64,000 nt of DNA from Streptomyces griseosporeus (GTDB lineage: Bacteria; Actinomycetota; Actinomycetes; Streptomycetales; Streptomycetaceae). The stretch spans positions 804,482 to 868,481 of the forward strand of contig NZ_BNBR01000003.1 of NCBI RefSeq assembly GCF_014656055.1. The letters run 5' to 3'. Under the pieces are notes generated by a model. The model ran no database searches. It was not told the origin of the DNA and saw nothing but the letters and a program-made list of their open reading frames with translations. This document shows, in pieces, positions 52,128 to 60,731 of this stretch (positions within the stretch are counted from its first letter, which is position 1; each line of letters starts with the position of its first letter). Position numbers and translations under genes: made by a program.

Positions 52128-52512
52128 GAAGATGACGCATTATCCCGACCTAAGCCCATACATCTACGACTCAGCGGAGAAACCCATGCGGAACGTGGGC
52201 TGGCTCTCCCGCGAGCACGCATATCCCACCGGCTCGGCACCGGAAGGGCTGGTGGACGCACTTGCGATGCTGGCACGTGATGCGGTGAACGTACATCGCG
52301 GCATGCATTTCTGCGATCTTTGTCCGGACTTCAGGACGGCAAGAGAACACACCTCCCGCGGCGACGTCTTCATCGGCAGCGGCGAGATCCGAGTCACGGA
52401 CAGTGGCGGGACAACATATGCGTCACCGGCCATGATCGTTCACTACGTCGAGCATCACGGTTACCTTCCGCCAGAGGAGTATTGCAAAGCCGTCCTCGGC
52501 GCGGTCCAATAA
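51690..52512 (+). other. Low-GC toxin tip and immunity cassette
   Basis: From just after the RHS core (about 51690) through the small gene at 52132-52512 the sequence is visibly AT-richer and its codon use differs from the RHS body. This is the expected scar of toxin-tip/immunity swapping in polymorphic toxins. Confidence 0.6.
52132..52512 (+). CDS. Putative immunity protein for the RHS toxin
   Basis: 126 residues, no signal peptide, acidic. Starts at ATG 52132, 5 bases after the toxin stop (GGTGAGAAG before it). Notable: HFCDLCP Cys motif, NVGWLSREHAYPTG, and YVEHHGYLPPEEYCKAVLGAV at the end. Position, size and matching low GC argue for an immunity role. I have seen similar small proteins beside other actinobacterial genes but cannot name the family firmly. 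A GTG at 52105 inside the toxin gene is a less likely start. Confidence 0.7.
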   Translation: MTHYPDLSPYIYDSAEKPMRNVGWLSREHAYPTGSAPEGLVDALAMLARDAVNVHRGMHFCDLCPDFRTAREHTSRGDVFIGSGEIRVTDSGGTTYASPAMIVHYVEHHGYLPPEEYCKAVLGAVQ

Positions 52513-52559
52513 CCCCCAACCATAGAGACTGCTGTTCTACCGCCCAAGGGTTGAAGAAG

Positions 52560-53822
52560 ATGTCGTTCGGGCCGCCGCCCGCAGTTCCTGCACCCGCCCC
52601 CTCCGGGCCTCCCGCCTGGGTCGCGCCGACCGATGTCGAGCAGGCGCTGTGGGAGGCCAAAGCGCGGAATGACTGGGCGGGGTACTTCGATGTGTTGGCG
52701 CGTACTCGGTTGTACTTCGAGATCGTGCGGGAGCGGTATGACGCGACGCCGGGTTCGCGGCATGTTGTGTTCGGGCATGATCCGCGGGTTGTCGGTGGGC
52801 GGGTCTGGAATGTCTTCACCGTGGGCATGCTGCCCGCGCCCGACCCGCATCGCGTCTTCGACTGGGAGCGACTCGGGTGGTTCGCGCGGGCGTGGCAGCC
52901 CAGCGATCCTCCCTTCCTCGTGGTCAATCCGGGCACTCCGTGCGAGGCGTTTCTGCCCACCGCCCCGCCCCACTCCGCCGCCTGGGCCCAGCACTCCGAG
53001 CGCGTCGGGGCGCTCGATATCGCCAAGCGGTTGTGCACCCTGCGTGTTGGCGGTCCCCTTCAGGGGCCAGTGGCCCGTGGGTTGGCATGTGAGGCCCTGC
53101 TGTGTGTCAATAACGGCTCTCCCTGGAACGCGATGGCCTGGCACGGTAGCGGGTATCCCGGGGAGCGGGAGCGGCTTCGTGAGTGGTGGGGGATCACCTC
53201 CCGTGAGGAGTGGCAGTCCGCCCTTCGTGGGCTTCTTGCCTGTGAGTCCCATAGCTCCGTCTGGGAGTTCGCCCTCAGCCTTCGCCGTACCATCGCCCGC
53301 GACTTCGGGGGGTACGTCGATGTCGCGTACTGGCGTGAGGCCGCCGCCAGAGTCATCCGTGCCAACGACGCCGGACACGTGGTCGTCACCGACGACGGCG
53401 TCACCAAGACCGAACCCCGGCCGGAGTCAGAGACCGAGGCCCGGGTGCGCGGGGTGCAGCATCTCATCGGGCGTATCTCGCGGTACGAGGCGCGTATGCG
53501 TGCCGACGGCATCCTCGACGAGAACCGGTACGTGTCGTCCGTCGACGCCTGGGATCTCGGGCGGGCCTCCAAGATGGCCCGGTGGGGGCTCGGTGCCCGG
53601 TTCGGCAGTCTTCAGGAGGCCGAGTCCGCCGTCGTGCAGGCCGGGCGCGCCGCCCTGCTGTCGTACCGGTCATGGCAGGACTTCTCCGCCGGTTACATCC
53701 TCGGGCGGTGTCTCCACTTCGACGACGAGGAGTTCGGGGAGTGGTACACCGACATGGTCGACGCCCATCGGGTTCTCATGTCCGAGGCCGGCAGTCCCTG
53801 GCTCACCGTTCCCTTCCAGTGA
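52560..53822 (+). CDS. DUF1266 domain protein
   Basis: 420 residues. Pro-rich head (1-22), globular body, and a C-terminal DUF1266 region (about 300-420: YVSSVDAWDLGRASKMARWGLGARFG then DFSAGYILGRCLHFDDEEFGEWYTDMVDAHRVL). No signal peptide. Follows the immunity gene by 47 bases in the same direction; role unknown, although DUF1266 proteins recur near secretion and toxin genes. ATG 52560 has only a weak AAGGGTTGAAG upstream. Confidence 0.8.
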   Translation: MSFGPPPAVPAPAPSGPPAWVAPTDVEQALWEAKARNDWAGYFDVLARTRLYFEIVRERYDATPGSRHVVFGHDPRVVGGRVWNVFTVGMLPAPDPHRVFDWERLGWFARAWQPSDPPFLVVNPGTPCEAFLPTAPPHSAAWAQHSERVGALDIAKRLCTLRVGGPLQGPVARGLACEALLCVNNGSPWNAMAWHGSGYPGERERLREWWGITSREEWQSALRGLLACESHSSVWEFALSLRRTIARDFGGYVDVAYWREAAARVIRANDAGHVVVTDDGVTKTEPRPESETEARVRGVQHLIGRISRYEARMRADGILDENRYVSSVDAWDLGRASKMARWGLGARFGSLQEAESAVVQAGRAALLSYRSWQDFSAGYILGRCLHFDDEEFGEWYTDMVDAHRVLMSEAGSPWLTVPFQ

Positions 53823-54174
53823 GCGGCTGCACGCCCTCGGCAGCGTCGCCCACATGTGGGTTCCGCCGCCCGGCTCCCTCGACTCTCCGAAGCCCCAGTC
53901 GCCGTCGCAGGCCCGGCACACGCAGGACAGGACCCTGAGGGCGGATCTGCGGCGCGCCTCGCATTCCGTGGCCAGGCAGGGGGTTCGTGTGGCGGGGGTG
54001 GCTGTCGTACGCGATCAGGCGGAGGGTCGCGGCCCGGTAGCGGAGGGAGAGGTAGAAGTCGGGTGCCTCCGGGAAACGGCAGGCCACGGCGGACAGTTTC
54101 GCCATAGCCGGGCAGGAGGAGAACCGCCTCACCGACTCGCGGGACGCCCTCCGCGGGCTCATTGTCGGCATCAA
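53805..54174 (-). pseudogene. Frameshifted remnant of an ATP-binding (GHKL/RsbW-like) regulatory protein
   Basis: The minus strand reads FPEAPDFYLSLRYRAATLRL then IAYDSHPRHTNPL in one frame and continues ATECEARRRSALRVLSCVCR, DWGFGESREPGGGTHMWATL in another. The two halves meet at CCTGCCTG near 53979, a 4-bp tandem duplication that shifts the frame. Joined, they resemble the C-terminal part of the short ATP-binding proteins abundant in Streptomyces. The N-terminal ATPase region is absent. Lies convergent with the DUF1266 gene. Confidence 0.55.
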
Positions 54175-54215
54175 GGACGGGAAGGCCGATCACCTGCTCT
54201 GAGCGGGCCGGACGG

Positions 54216-54653
54216 TCAGCCCGTCGGGCGGTAGTGGCGCAGGACCCACGCCAGCTGGGCGAACCACTCCGTCAGGCGGGCCTTGGGTCTCGCGTCGACC
54301 ACCGCCTCGTAGAAGTGGCCGTCCAGGTGGATCACCCCCAGCATCAGGGCCTTGCCGTTGGGGCTCGCCCGGTAGTGGACGCTGCGGACCTCGGGCCAGG
54401 GGAACTCCGCCTGGACGCCGTTCATGTCCAGCGTCACGCCCTCCGCGTCGACCGCGATCGCGTTGCGCGTGTCCACTGCCACGAATTCCGGTCCCTGGGG
54501 GGTCGGGGGGTGCGGTGGTGGAGGGGGCGGGAACCCGTGCTGCTGCCCGTACTGCTGACCGTTTTGCATGCCGTACTGCTGCCCGTGTTGCACCCCGTAC
54601 TGCTGCCCGTACTGCGGTCCTGCCGGTCCGAAGCCCTGCGGTGGCTGTGTCAT
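54216..54653 (-). CDS. Gln/Tyr/Gly-repeat protein with C-terminal PH-like domain
   Basis: 145 residues. N-terminal low complexity with GQQYG repeats (about 10-42), a run of prolines, then a compact domain (about 56-145: ITLDMNGVQAEFPWPEVRSV-like, ending FAQLAWVLRHY). The C-terminal part is a clear relative of that of the 60.1-kb gene (both begin with a D/N-A-x-x-A pattern and end in a W-L-D/A helix). Start at ATG 54653 (GGGGAG 10 bases upstream). No signal peptide; function unknown. Confidence 0.7.
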   Translation of the reverse strand: MTQPPQGFGPAGPQYGQQYGVQHGQQYGMQNGQQYGQQHGFPPPPPPHPPTPQGPEFVAVDTRNAIAVDAEGVTLDMNGVQAEFPWPEVRSVHYRASPNGKALMLGVIHLDGHFYEAVVDARPKARLTEWFAQLAWVLRHYRPTG

Positions 54654-54743
54654 GTGAAACATTCTCCCCGTCCCGCCGCATCAAGGGAGTGAGGCCTCTT
54701 CGACAGCCGGCTCGTCGCCGGTCCACAGCTACAGGGGGAGCAC

Positions 54744-55250
54744 ATGAGACAGGTCCGCGCCGACGAGTACGCGGAGTTCGCGGCCGCTCGGGCCGGTCAT
54801 CTGTACCGGTCCGCGTGTCTGCTCACCGCCGGGGACACCCACCTCGCGGAGGACCTGGTCCAGGAGACCCTCGGGCGGCTGTACGTCCGCTGGTCACGCG
54901 TGTCCCGGGCCGACAACCCGGCGGCGTACGCGCAGACGACGCTCACCCGGACCTTCCTCGCCCACAAGCGCCTGCGCCGGAGCACCGAGCGCAGTACGGA
55001 CGTGCTGCCCGAGACGGCCGCCGCCGCCTCCGACGCCTCGTTGCGGCTCACGCTGCTCCAGGCGCTCGGGCGGCTGCCGGTCAAGGACCGGGCCGTCGTC
55101 GTCCTGCGCTACTGGGAGGACCGGTCCGTCCAGGAGACCGCCGCGGCGCTCAACTTCAGCTCCGCCGCCGTGCGGACGCGATGCGTGCGCGCCCTCGCCC
55201 GGCTGCGTCAGCTGCTCGGTGAGGACATCGGCGAGTACGTCCGTCCCTGA
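54744..55250 (+). CDS. SigE-family ECF RNA polymerase sigma factor
   Basis: 168 residues. Sigma region 2 is about 8-75 (YRSACLLTAGDTHLAEDLVQETLGRLY with the conserved DLVQET) and region 4 about 105-160 (RLPVKDRAVVVLRYWEDRSV). ATG 54744 follows GGGGGAGCAC. The next gene (62 bases later) encodes a membrane protein that is probably its anti-sigma-like partner. ECF sigmas of this family respond to envelope stress or unknown cues. Confidence 0.92.
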   Translation: MRQVRADEYAEFAAARAGHLYRSACLLTAGDTHLAEDLVQETLGRLYVRWSRVSRADNPAAYAQTTLTRTFLAHKRLRRSTERSTDVLPETAAAASDASLRLTLLQALGRLPVKDRAVVVLRYWEDRSVQETAAALNFSSAAVRTRCVRALARLRQLLGEDIGEYVRP

Positions 55251-55311
55251 GTCACCGCCCCCGGCTCCCCCTCTCCCTCCTCGACCCCGCCCAGCGAAAC
55301 GGTGGTTCGCC

Positions 55312-56607
55312 ATGCCTCACGACCAGTACAACGGCCCCGACCTCCCCTCCGACCCCTTCGAGACCCGTCTCTCCTCCGCCCTGCACGACACCGGCGGCCT
55401 CTTCGACACCGACCGGGCCGCGCTCGTCGCCGCCGGTGCGGCGCGTGGGCGGCGGCTGAAGCTGCGGCGGCGGGCCGTCGTCCTCGGTGGTGCCGCGACC
55501 GTCGTGGCCGCCGTGCTGGGCGGGGCGCTGGTGCTGCCCGGGGGCGGCTCCGGCGCGGGTGCCGGGCAATCGGGCTCCGGGCAAGCGGGTGCCGTGGGGG
55601 CCAGGCCGAAGGCCTCCCCCACCCCGTCCCCGGCGCCGGCCGGGGTGACCAAGCAGCAGATGATCTCCACGCTGGAGAAGCTGCTGCCGAAGGGCCGGCT
55701 CAGCGAGCAGCAGGGGCGCGGCACCGACGAGGAGCCCAGCTACGCGCCCATGGCCTCCCTCGTCTTCGACGACGGCAAGGGCCCCGCCGCCGTCACGGTG
55801 GCCCTGGGGCGCGTGCAGCCGGGCAGCGAGGAGGCGCGGCAGACGGTGCTGTGCCCGGACAAGGTGTACATCCCGCACGACGACTGCCGGACGACGCGGC
55901 TCGCGGACGGGTCGGTCGTCATGGTCTTCCAGGGGTACGAGTACCCGGACCGCCGGGTGGACACCAAGCACTGGCTCGCCGAGCTGGTCACGCCGACCGG
56001 GCAGCACGTCTCCGTCATGGAGTGGAACGCCGCGCAGGAGAAGGACGCGCCGATCAGCCGGCCCGAACCGCCCCTGGACCCGGCGGGTCTGACCCGGCTC
56101 GTGTCCGCCCAGGAGTGGCGTGCCCTCGTGGACGACATCCCGATCGACCCGAACCAGCAGACCGGCGGGCCCACCCGCGCCCCGGAGCAGCCCGGCGCCC
56201 CCGTCCGCAGCACGCTGCAGACGCTGCTGCCGAAGGGGCTGAACGTCGTCGACCGGTCCAGCAACGAGGCCGGGTTCGGCTACCTCGTCGTCGACGACGG
56301 CAAGGGCGCGAGCCTCGTCCAGGTCAACGTGCAGACCGGTATGTCGAAGGACGCCGGAGCCCTGTTCGGCTCCGGTTCCGAGACGCTGCCCGACGGCACC
56401 CGCGTCGCCGTGCACCAGGGACCCGGCGAGAAGGGCGGCGAGGGGGTCGTCATGTGGACCGTGGACACGCTGCGGACCGACGGGCGGCGCGTCGTGATCA
56501 GCGCGTTCAACTCCGGTACGCAGCACGACGCCGCCACCCGTGAGACCCCGGCACTCACCATCGCCCAGATGCGGGCGATCGCCCTCAGCCCCCAGTGGTG
56601 GAAGTAG
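55312..56607 (+). CDS. Membrane-anchored partner of the SigE-family sigma factor
   Basis: 431 residues. A cytoplasmic head of about 45 residues (DPFETRLSSALHDTGGLF) is followed by a single membrane helix (about 53-75, RRAVVLGGAATVVAAVLGGALVL) and a large outside domain with two similar halves (about 115-290 and 300-431), each containing LEKLLPKGRL / LQTLLPKGLN and ASLVFDDGKG / YLVVDDGKG. This layout and the position after sigma suggest an anti-sigma factor, but there is no zinc-binding ZAS motif. Starts at ATG 55312. Confidence 0.75.
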   Translation: MPHDQYNGPDLPSDPFETRLSSALHDTGGLFDTDRAALVAAGAARGRRLKLRRRAVVLGGAATVVAAVLGGALVLPGGGSGAGAGQSGSGQAGAVGARPKASPTPSPAPAGVTKQQMISTLEKLLPKGRLSEQQGRGTDEEPSYAPMASLVFDDGKGPAAVTVALGRVQPGSEEARQTVLCPDKVYIPHDDCRTTRLADGSVVMVFQGYEYPDRRVDTKHWLAELVTPTGQHVSVMEWNAAQEKDAPISRPEPPLDPAGLTRLVSAQEWRALVDDIPIDPNQQTGGPTRAPEQPGAPVRSTLQTLLPKGLNVVDRSSNEAGFGYLVVDDGKGASLVQVNVQTGMSKDAGALFGSGSETLPDGTRVAVHQGPGEKGGEGVVMWTVDTLRTDGRRVVISAFNSGTQHDAATRETPALTIAQMRAIALSPQWWK

Positions 56608-56613
56608 CGCCCG

Positions 56614-57933
56614 CTAGAAGAACTCCGACCACGGCTGGTCCCAGATCTGCTTCACGCACAGGACGAGGAACAGCAGCCCCGCGACGGCCAGCATGGCGTT
56701 GCTGAGCAGGCCGTTGCGCCAGGCGCGCGGGGTACGGGAGGAGTTCAGCAGCCACACCAGGGTCAGCGCCAGGAACGGCATGAAGGCCGCGCCGAGCACG
56801 CCGTAGAGGATGACGAGGCGGAAGGGCTGGCCCTGGAAGAGCAGGACGATGGGCGGGAAGGTCAGCCACAGCAGGTAGGCCCGGAAGGGCCAGGAGCGTT
56901 CGCGCTCGCCCGTGGCGACCTCCTCGCCCTTCAGCTCGCCCCGGCCGCGGTAGCGGGCCACGAAGTCGGCGAACATCAGGCTGACGCCGTGCCAGACGCC
57001 GATGAGGGAGGTGAAGGACGTGGCGAAGAAGCCGATGAGGAAGAACTTCGCGGTCGCGGTGCCGTACTCGTCCTCCAGGATGTCGCTGAGCTGGACCAGG
57101 CCCTTGTCGCCGCTCGCGATGGCGATGTTCGCGGAGTGGAGGAGTTCCGCGCCGACGAAGAGCATCGCCACGACGAAGATGCCGGTGGTGATGTAGGCGA
57201 CGCGGTTGTCCAGGCGCATGACCTTCATCCAGCCGGTGTCGGTCCAGCCCTTGGCATTGACCCAGTAGCCGTACGCGGCGAGCGTGATGGTGCCGCCGAC
57301 GCCGCCGATCAGGCCGAGGGTGTTGAGGACGGAGTCCTTCTCGTCGGGCAGGACGGGCAGGAGGCCGGCCAGCGCGTCCCCCAGGTGGGGCGTGACGCGG
57401 ATCGCCAGGTAGACCGTGACCAGGAACATGATGCCGACCAGCACCGTCATGACCTTCTCGAAGACGGCGTACTTGTTGAACCAGACGAAGACCAGTCCGA
57501 CCAGGCCGCAGGCGACGCCCCACCACTTGAGGTCCATCACGTCGGGGAAGAGGGCCTGCAACGGCAGCGCGCTCGACGACATCGCGGCGGCGCCGTAGAC
57601 GAAGCCCCAGATCACGACGTAGACGGCGAAGAACCAGGTGGTCCAGCGGCCGAGGCTCGCCCAGCCGTCGAACAGCGTGCGGCCCGTGGCCAGGTGCCAG
57701 CGGCCGGCCGCCTCAGCGAGGGAGATCTTCACCAGGCAGCCGACGACCGCGGCCCAGAGGAGTGTGTAGCCGAAGTTGCTGCCGGCGATGAGGGTGGCGA
57801 CGAGGTCACCGGCGCCGACGCCGGTCGCGGCGACGACGATGCCGGGGCCGATGTGCCGCCAACTCGCCTTGCGGAGTGGGGGTTCGGGTGTGGTGACGTG
57901 TGCGTCTGTGGGGTTTCCCGTGGTGTCCGCCAT
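56614..57933 (-). CDS. Nramp-like divalent metal transporter, atypical first helix
   Basis: 439 residues with about 11 membrane helices. The overall APC-fold Nramp pattern is recognisable, but the canonical TM1 DPGN metal motif is replaced by ATGVGAGDL, and the TM6 M-P-H motif is absent (segment TITLAAYGYWVNAKGW). Substrate may therefore differ from Mn/Fe, as in Nramp-related Mg transporters. Start at ATG 57933 (residues MADTTGNPTD); ribosome-binding site weak. Confidence 0.8.
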   Translation of the reverse strand: MADTTGNPTDAHVTTPEPPLRKASWRHIGPGIVVAATGVGAGDLVATLIAGSNFGYTLLWAAVVGCLVKISLAEAAGRWHLATGRTLFDGWASLGRWTTWFFAVYVVIWGFVYGAAAMSSSALPLQALFPDVMDLKWWGVACGLVGLVFVWFNKYAVFEKVMTVLVGIMFLVTVYLAIRVTPHLGDALAGLLPVLPDEKDSVLNTLGLIGGVGGTITLAAYGYWVNAKGWTDTGWMKVMRLDNRVAYITTGIFVVAMLFVGAELLHSANIAIASGDKGLVQLSDILEDEYGTATAKFFLIGFFATSFTSLIGVWHGVSLMFADFVARYRGRGELKGEEVATGERERSWPFRAYLLWLTFPPIVLLFQGQPFRLVILYGVLGAAFMPFLALTLVWLLNSSRTPRAWRNGLLSNAMLAVAGLLFLVLCVKQIWDQPWSEFF

Positions 57934-58197
57934 GAAGGTCAAGAAAGCCCAAAGCCGGTGGCGGCACAAGAGGGCGTGCGCAACGCGCCCGGTGGGAAAG
58001 CCCTTTGCGCCGTACCGCGGTGATCATTAGAGTCTGCCGGGTGACTGCCGGGTCGGCCTTGGGCCACGCACGAGTGAGGTTCCCGGCTCCGGCGTGAGCC
58101 CGGGGCGGGCGCGCGGCCCGCCGTTTCCTCCATGTCTTCGCAGATCAACGTACGCGTGCGCCCGCACACCCCGATCTCGGCCCGGAGGAATCCCCCC

Positions 58198-58584
58198 ATG
58201 CCCATCGCCCGTCTCGACCACACCGCCGTCTACGCCAGCGACCGTCACCTGTCGGCCGAGTTCCTCGCCGCGATCCTCGGTCTGCGGGTCGGCGCCCCGT
58301 TCGGGCCGTTCCTGCCCGTCGACCTCGGCAACGGCGTCACCCTGGACTACTACGAGAAGCGTGACGAGCCGATCCAGTCGCAGCACTACGCCTTCCTCGT
58401 CGCCGAGGAGGAGTTCGACGGGATGATCGAACGGCTGGAGGCGGTCGGCGTGACGTACTACGCCGATCCCGCGCACACCGAACCCGGCCGGGTCAACGGC
58501 CTGTTCGGCGGCCGGGGTGCCTACTTCGCCGATCCCGACGGGCACAACATGGAGATCATGACGCGCCCCTACGTACGTCCGTGA
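58198..58584 (+). CDS. VOC-family (glyoxalase/bleomycin-resistance-like) protein
   Basis: 128 residues: one VOC unit pair. LDHTAVYASDRHLSAEFLAAILGL at the N-terminus, HYAFLVAEEEFDGMIERLEAVGV in the middle and AYFADPDGHNMEIMTRPY at the end, with metal-ligand His/Glu positions present. Start at ATG 58198, GGAGGAA upstream. A stand-alone enzyme or binding protein; substrate not determinable. Confidence 0.9.
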   Translation: MPIARLDHTAVYASDRHLSAEFLAAILGLRVGAPFGPFLPVDLGNGVTLDYYEKRDEPIQSQHYAFLVAEEEFDGMIERLEAVGVTYYADPAHTEPGRVNGLFGGRGAYFADPDGHNMEIMTRPYVRP

Positions 58585-58662
58585 CCGCCCGAGTACGGCC
58601 GTGATCTCTGCGTACGTCCGTGATCCACTGGTCCGCCCACTGATCCACTGATCCGCCCGTAT
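58582..58662 (+). repeat. Short direct repeats between VOC and carboxypeptidase genes
   Basis: Variants of ACGTCCGTGATC (three) and CCACTGATCC (three) follow one another between the VOC stop and about 58662. The region has no ORF and may be a small degenerate minisatellite or a structured leader. Confidence 0.5.
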
Positions 58663-58739
58663 TGACCTGTCCATGCCATTGCCGGGACGATGGGCGCGCA
58701 CGTCGCACGGAACAACCCCACCTCCCACAAGGAGATTTC

Positions 58740-60086
58740 ATGCGACTTCGCATCCGTGGCACCGGCGCGCGCGGCGGCAGACGCACCGCCGCTCTCGCCG
58801 CCCTGATGGCCCTCGCCCTCGCGGCACCCGTCTCGGCGATGGCCGACAGCTCCCCCGCGCCCTCCCGGGGCGCCGACGACATCCGGCAGTACGAGATCCA
58901 CCTCGGTCACGGCCAGGGCACGCCTCTCACCCGGACCGCGATCGCCGCGGCCGGGGTGAGCGTGGACGAGGCCGACGAGGAGACCGTCGTCGTCTCCGGG
59001 CGCAAGGAGCAGATCGGCAGGCTCCGCGCGCAGGGGTACGACATCACCCCGCTCGGCGCCGCGCCCGACCGGCTCGCCGCCGGCGAGAGCCGGCTGTACG
59101 ACTTCCCGTCCGCCGACTCGAAGTACCACAACTACGCCGAGATGAACGCCGAGATCGACCAGCGGCTCGCCGCCTACCCGGGCATCATGAGCCGCCGGGT
59201 GATCGGCAAGTCGTACCAGGGCCGGGACATCGTCGCCATCAAGGTCAGCGACAACGTCGCCACCGACGAGAACGAGCCCGAGGTCCTGTTCACCTTCCAC
59301 CAGCACGCCCGTGAGCACCTCACGGTGGAGATGGCGCTGTACCTGCTGCGCGAGCTGGGCGCGGGCTACGGCACCGACTCCCGTGTCACCAGCATGGTGA
59401 ACAGCCGTGAGATCTGGATCGTCCCCGACCTCAACCCTGACGGCGGCGAGTACGACATCGCCACCGGCTCCTACCGCTCCTGGCGCAAGAACCGGCAGCC
59501 CAACTCCGGTTCGTCGTACGTCGGCACGGACCTCAACCGCAACTGGAACTACAAGTGGGGCTGCTGCGGCGGCTCCTCGGGGTCCACGTCCTCCGAGACC
59601 TACCGCGGGTCGGCGCCGGAGTCCGCCCCCGAGGTGAAGGTCGTCGCCGACTTCGTACGCGGCCGGGTCGTCGGCGGCAAGCAGCAGATCACCGCCGGCA
59701 TCGACTTCCACACCTACAGCGAGCTGGTGCTGTGGCCGTTCGGGTGGACGTACTCCGACACCACCACCGGGATGACCGCCGACGACTACAACGCCTTCCG
59801 GACCGTCGGGCAGAAGATGGCCGCCAGCAACGGCTACACGCCCGAGCAGTCCAGCGACCTGTACATCACCGACGGGTCCATCGACGACTATCTCTGGGGC
59901 ACGCAGAAGATCTTCGCGTACACCTTCGAGATGTATCCGCGGTCGGGTTCCGGCGGCGGTTTCTACCCGCCCGACGAGGTCATCGAGCGGGAGACGTCAC
60001 GCAACCGGGACGCGGTGCTGCAACTGCTGGAGAACGCCGACTGCATGTACCGGTCGATCGGGAAGGCCCAGCAGTACTGCGCCTGA
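58740..60086 (+). CDS. Secreted M14 zinc carboxypeptidase
   Basis: 448 residues. Signal peptide (about 1-38, ending near VSAMADS), a propeptide-like segment (about 45-120), then the M14 domain. Zinc ligands: H189-A-R-E192 (FHQHAREHLTVE) and His324 (GIDFHTYSELVLWPFGW); catalytic Glu397 (YTFEMYPR); substrate Arg/Asn region DLNRNWNYKWG. Two extra Cys pairs (GCCGG, ADCMYRS) likely form disulfides. ATG 58740 follows AAGGAGA. Removes C-terminal residues outside the cell. Confidence 0.95.
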   Translation: MRLRIRGTGARGGRRTAALAALMALALAAPVSAMADSSPAPSRGADDIRQYEIHLGHGQGTPLTRTAIAAAGVSVDEADEETVVVSGRKEQIGRLRAQGYDITPLGAAPDRLAAGESRLYDFPSADSKYHNYAEMNAEIDQRLAAYPGIMSRRVIGKSYQGRDIVAIKVSDNVATDENEPEVLFTFHQHAREHLTVEMALYLLRELGAGYGTDSRVTSMVNSREIWIVPDLNPDGGEYDIATGSYRSWRKNRQPNSGSSYVGTDLNRNWNYKWGCCGGSSGSTSSETYRGSAPESAPEVKVVADFVRGRVVGGKQQITAGIDFHTYSELVLWPFGWTYSDTTTGMTADDYNAFRTVGQKMAASNGYTPEQSSDLYITDGSIDDYLWGTQKIFAYTFEMYPRSGSGGGFYPPDEVIERETSRNRDAVLQLLENADCMYRSIGKAQQYCA

Positions 60087-60093
60087 CGGACGG

Positions 60094-60729
60094 TTACTCG
60101 GCGTCCTCGAAGTAGGCGTCGAGGACCGCGTCCAGTTCCTCGTCCCACCTCTTGAAGTCCGACCTGGCCTTCGCCTCGATCTCGATCGGGTACCAACGGC
60201 GGTCCGGCGTGTGGACGGTGACCGTGAACCGCTTGCCGAAGCGGGCGGTCTCCGTCTCCACCGCGCCGATCTCGTCCCAGCGGAACTCGCACTCCTGGTC
60301 GTCGAGGGCCAGGCGGACGCCCTTGTGGTCGGCGACGATCCGCGCGCGGCGGTCGGCGGCCTCGAAGACCGGGCCGTCGGGAGCGGGTTCGTCCGCCTCC
60401 CCCGCGTCGTCGGCCTTCTCGGCGCCGACGTCGTCCTCGTCCTCGTCCTCGTCCTCGGCGGCGGCGTCCTGCTCCGGAGCCTCCGCGTCCGCCTCGGCCG
60501 TCTCGGCCGCCTCGGCCGCCTCGGCCGTTTCCGCCTCGTCGTCCGTCTCCGGCTTCGCGTCCTCCGGCTCCTCCTTCACCGGGGAGGTGAGCCCGGGGAT
60601 GAAGGCCGGGTCGAAACCGGCACCCGTCACGGGCTCGCCCTTCAGGGGCTGGCTGCTCGAACCTATGCGCTGCTCCACAGCGGGCAGTATGGTCGACGAT
60701 CCTGTGCCGCACACAGCCAGCCCCTGCAT
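60094..60729 (-). CDS. Acidic-repeat protein with C-terminal PH-like domain
   Basis: 211 residues. A low-complexity Glu/Asp/Ala stretch (about 50-120, with EDEDEDED) separates a short N-terminus from a C-terminal domain (about 125-211: ARIVADHKGVRLALDDQECEFRWDEIG, ending WDEELDAVLDAYFEDAE) that parallels the end of the 54.2-kb protein. Start given as ATG 60729; GTG 60678 (VEQRIGSSS) is a credible alternative. Only 2 bases from the stop of gntP, so it may be the last gene of that operon. Confidence 0.7.
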   Translation of the reverse strand: MQGLAVCGTGSSTILPAVEQRIGSSSQPLKGEPVTGAGFDPAFIPGLTSPVKEEPEDAKPETDDEAETAEAAEAAETAEADAEAPEQDAAAEDEDEDEDDVGAEKADDAGEADEPAPDGPVFEAADRRARIVADHKGVRLALDDQECEFRWDEIGAVETETARFGKRFTVTVHTPDRRWYPIEIEAKARSDFKRWDEELDAVLDAYFEDAE

Positions 60730-60731
60730 CG

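Noticed and set aside
52320..52559. DUF1266 gene starting inside the immunity gene
   Set aside because: That stretch is the shadow frame of the 52132-52512 gene; the Pro-rich N-terminus at 52560 fits better.
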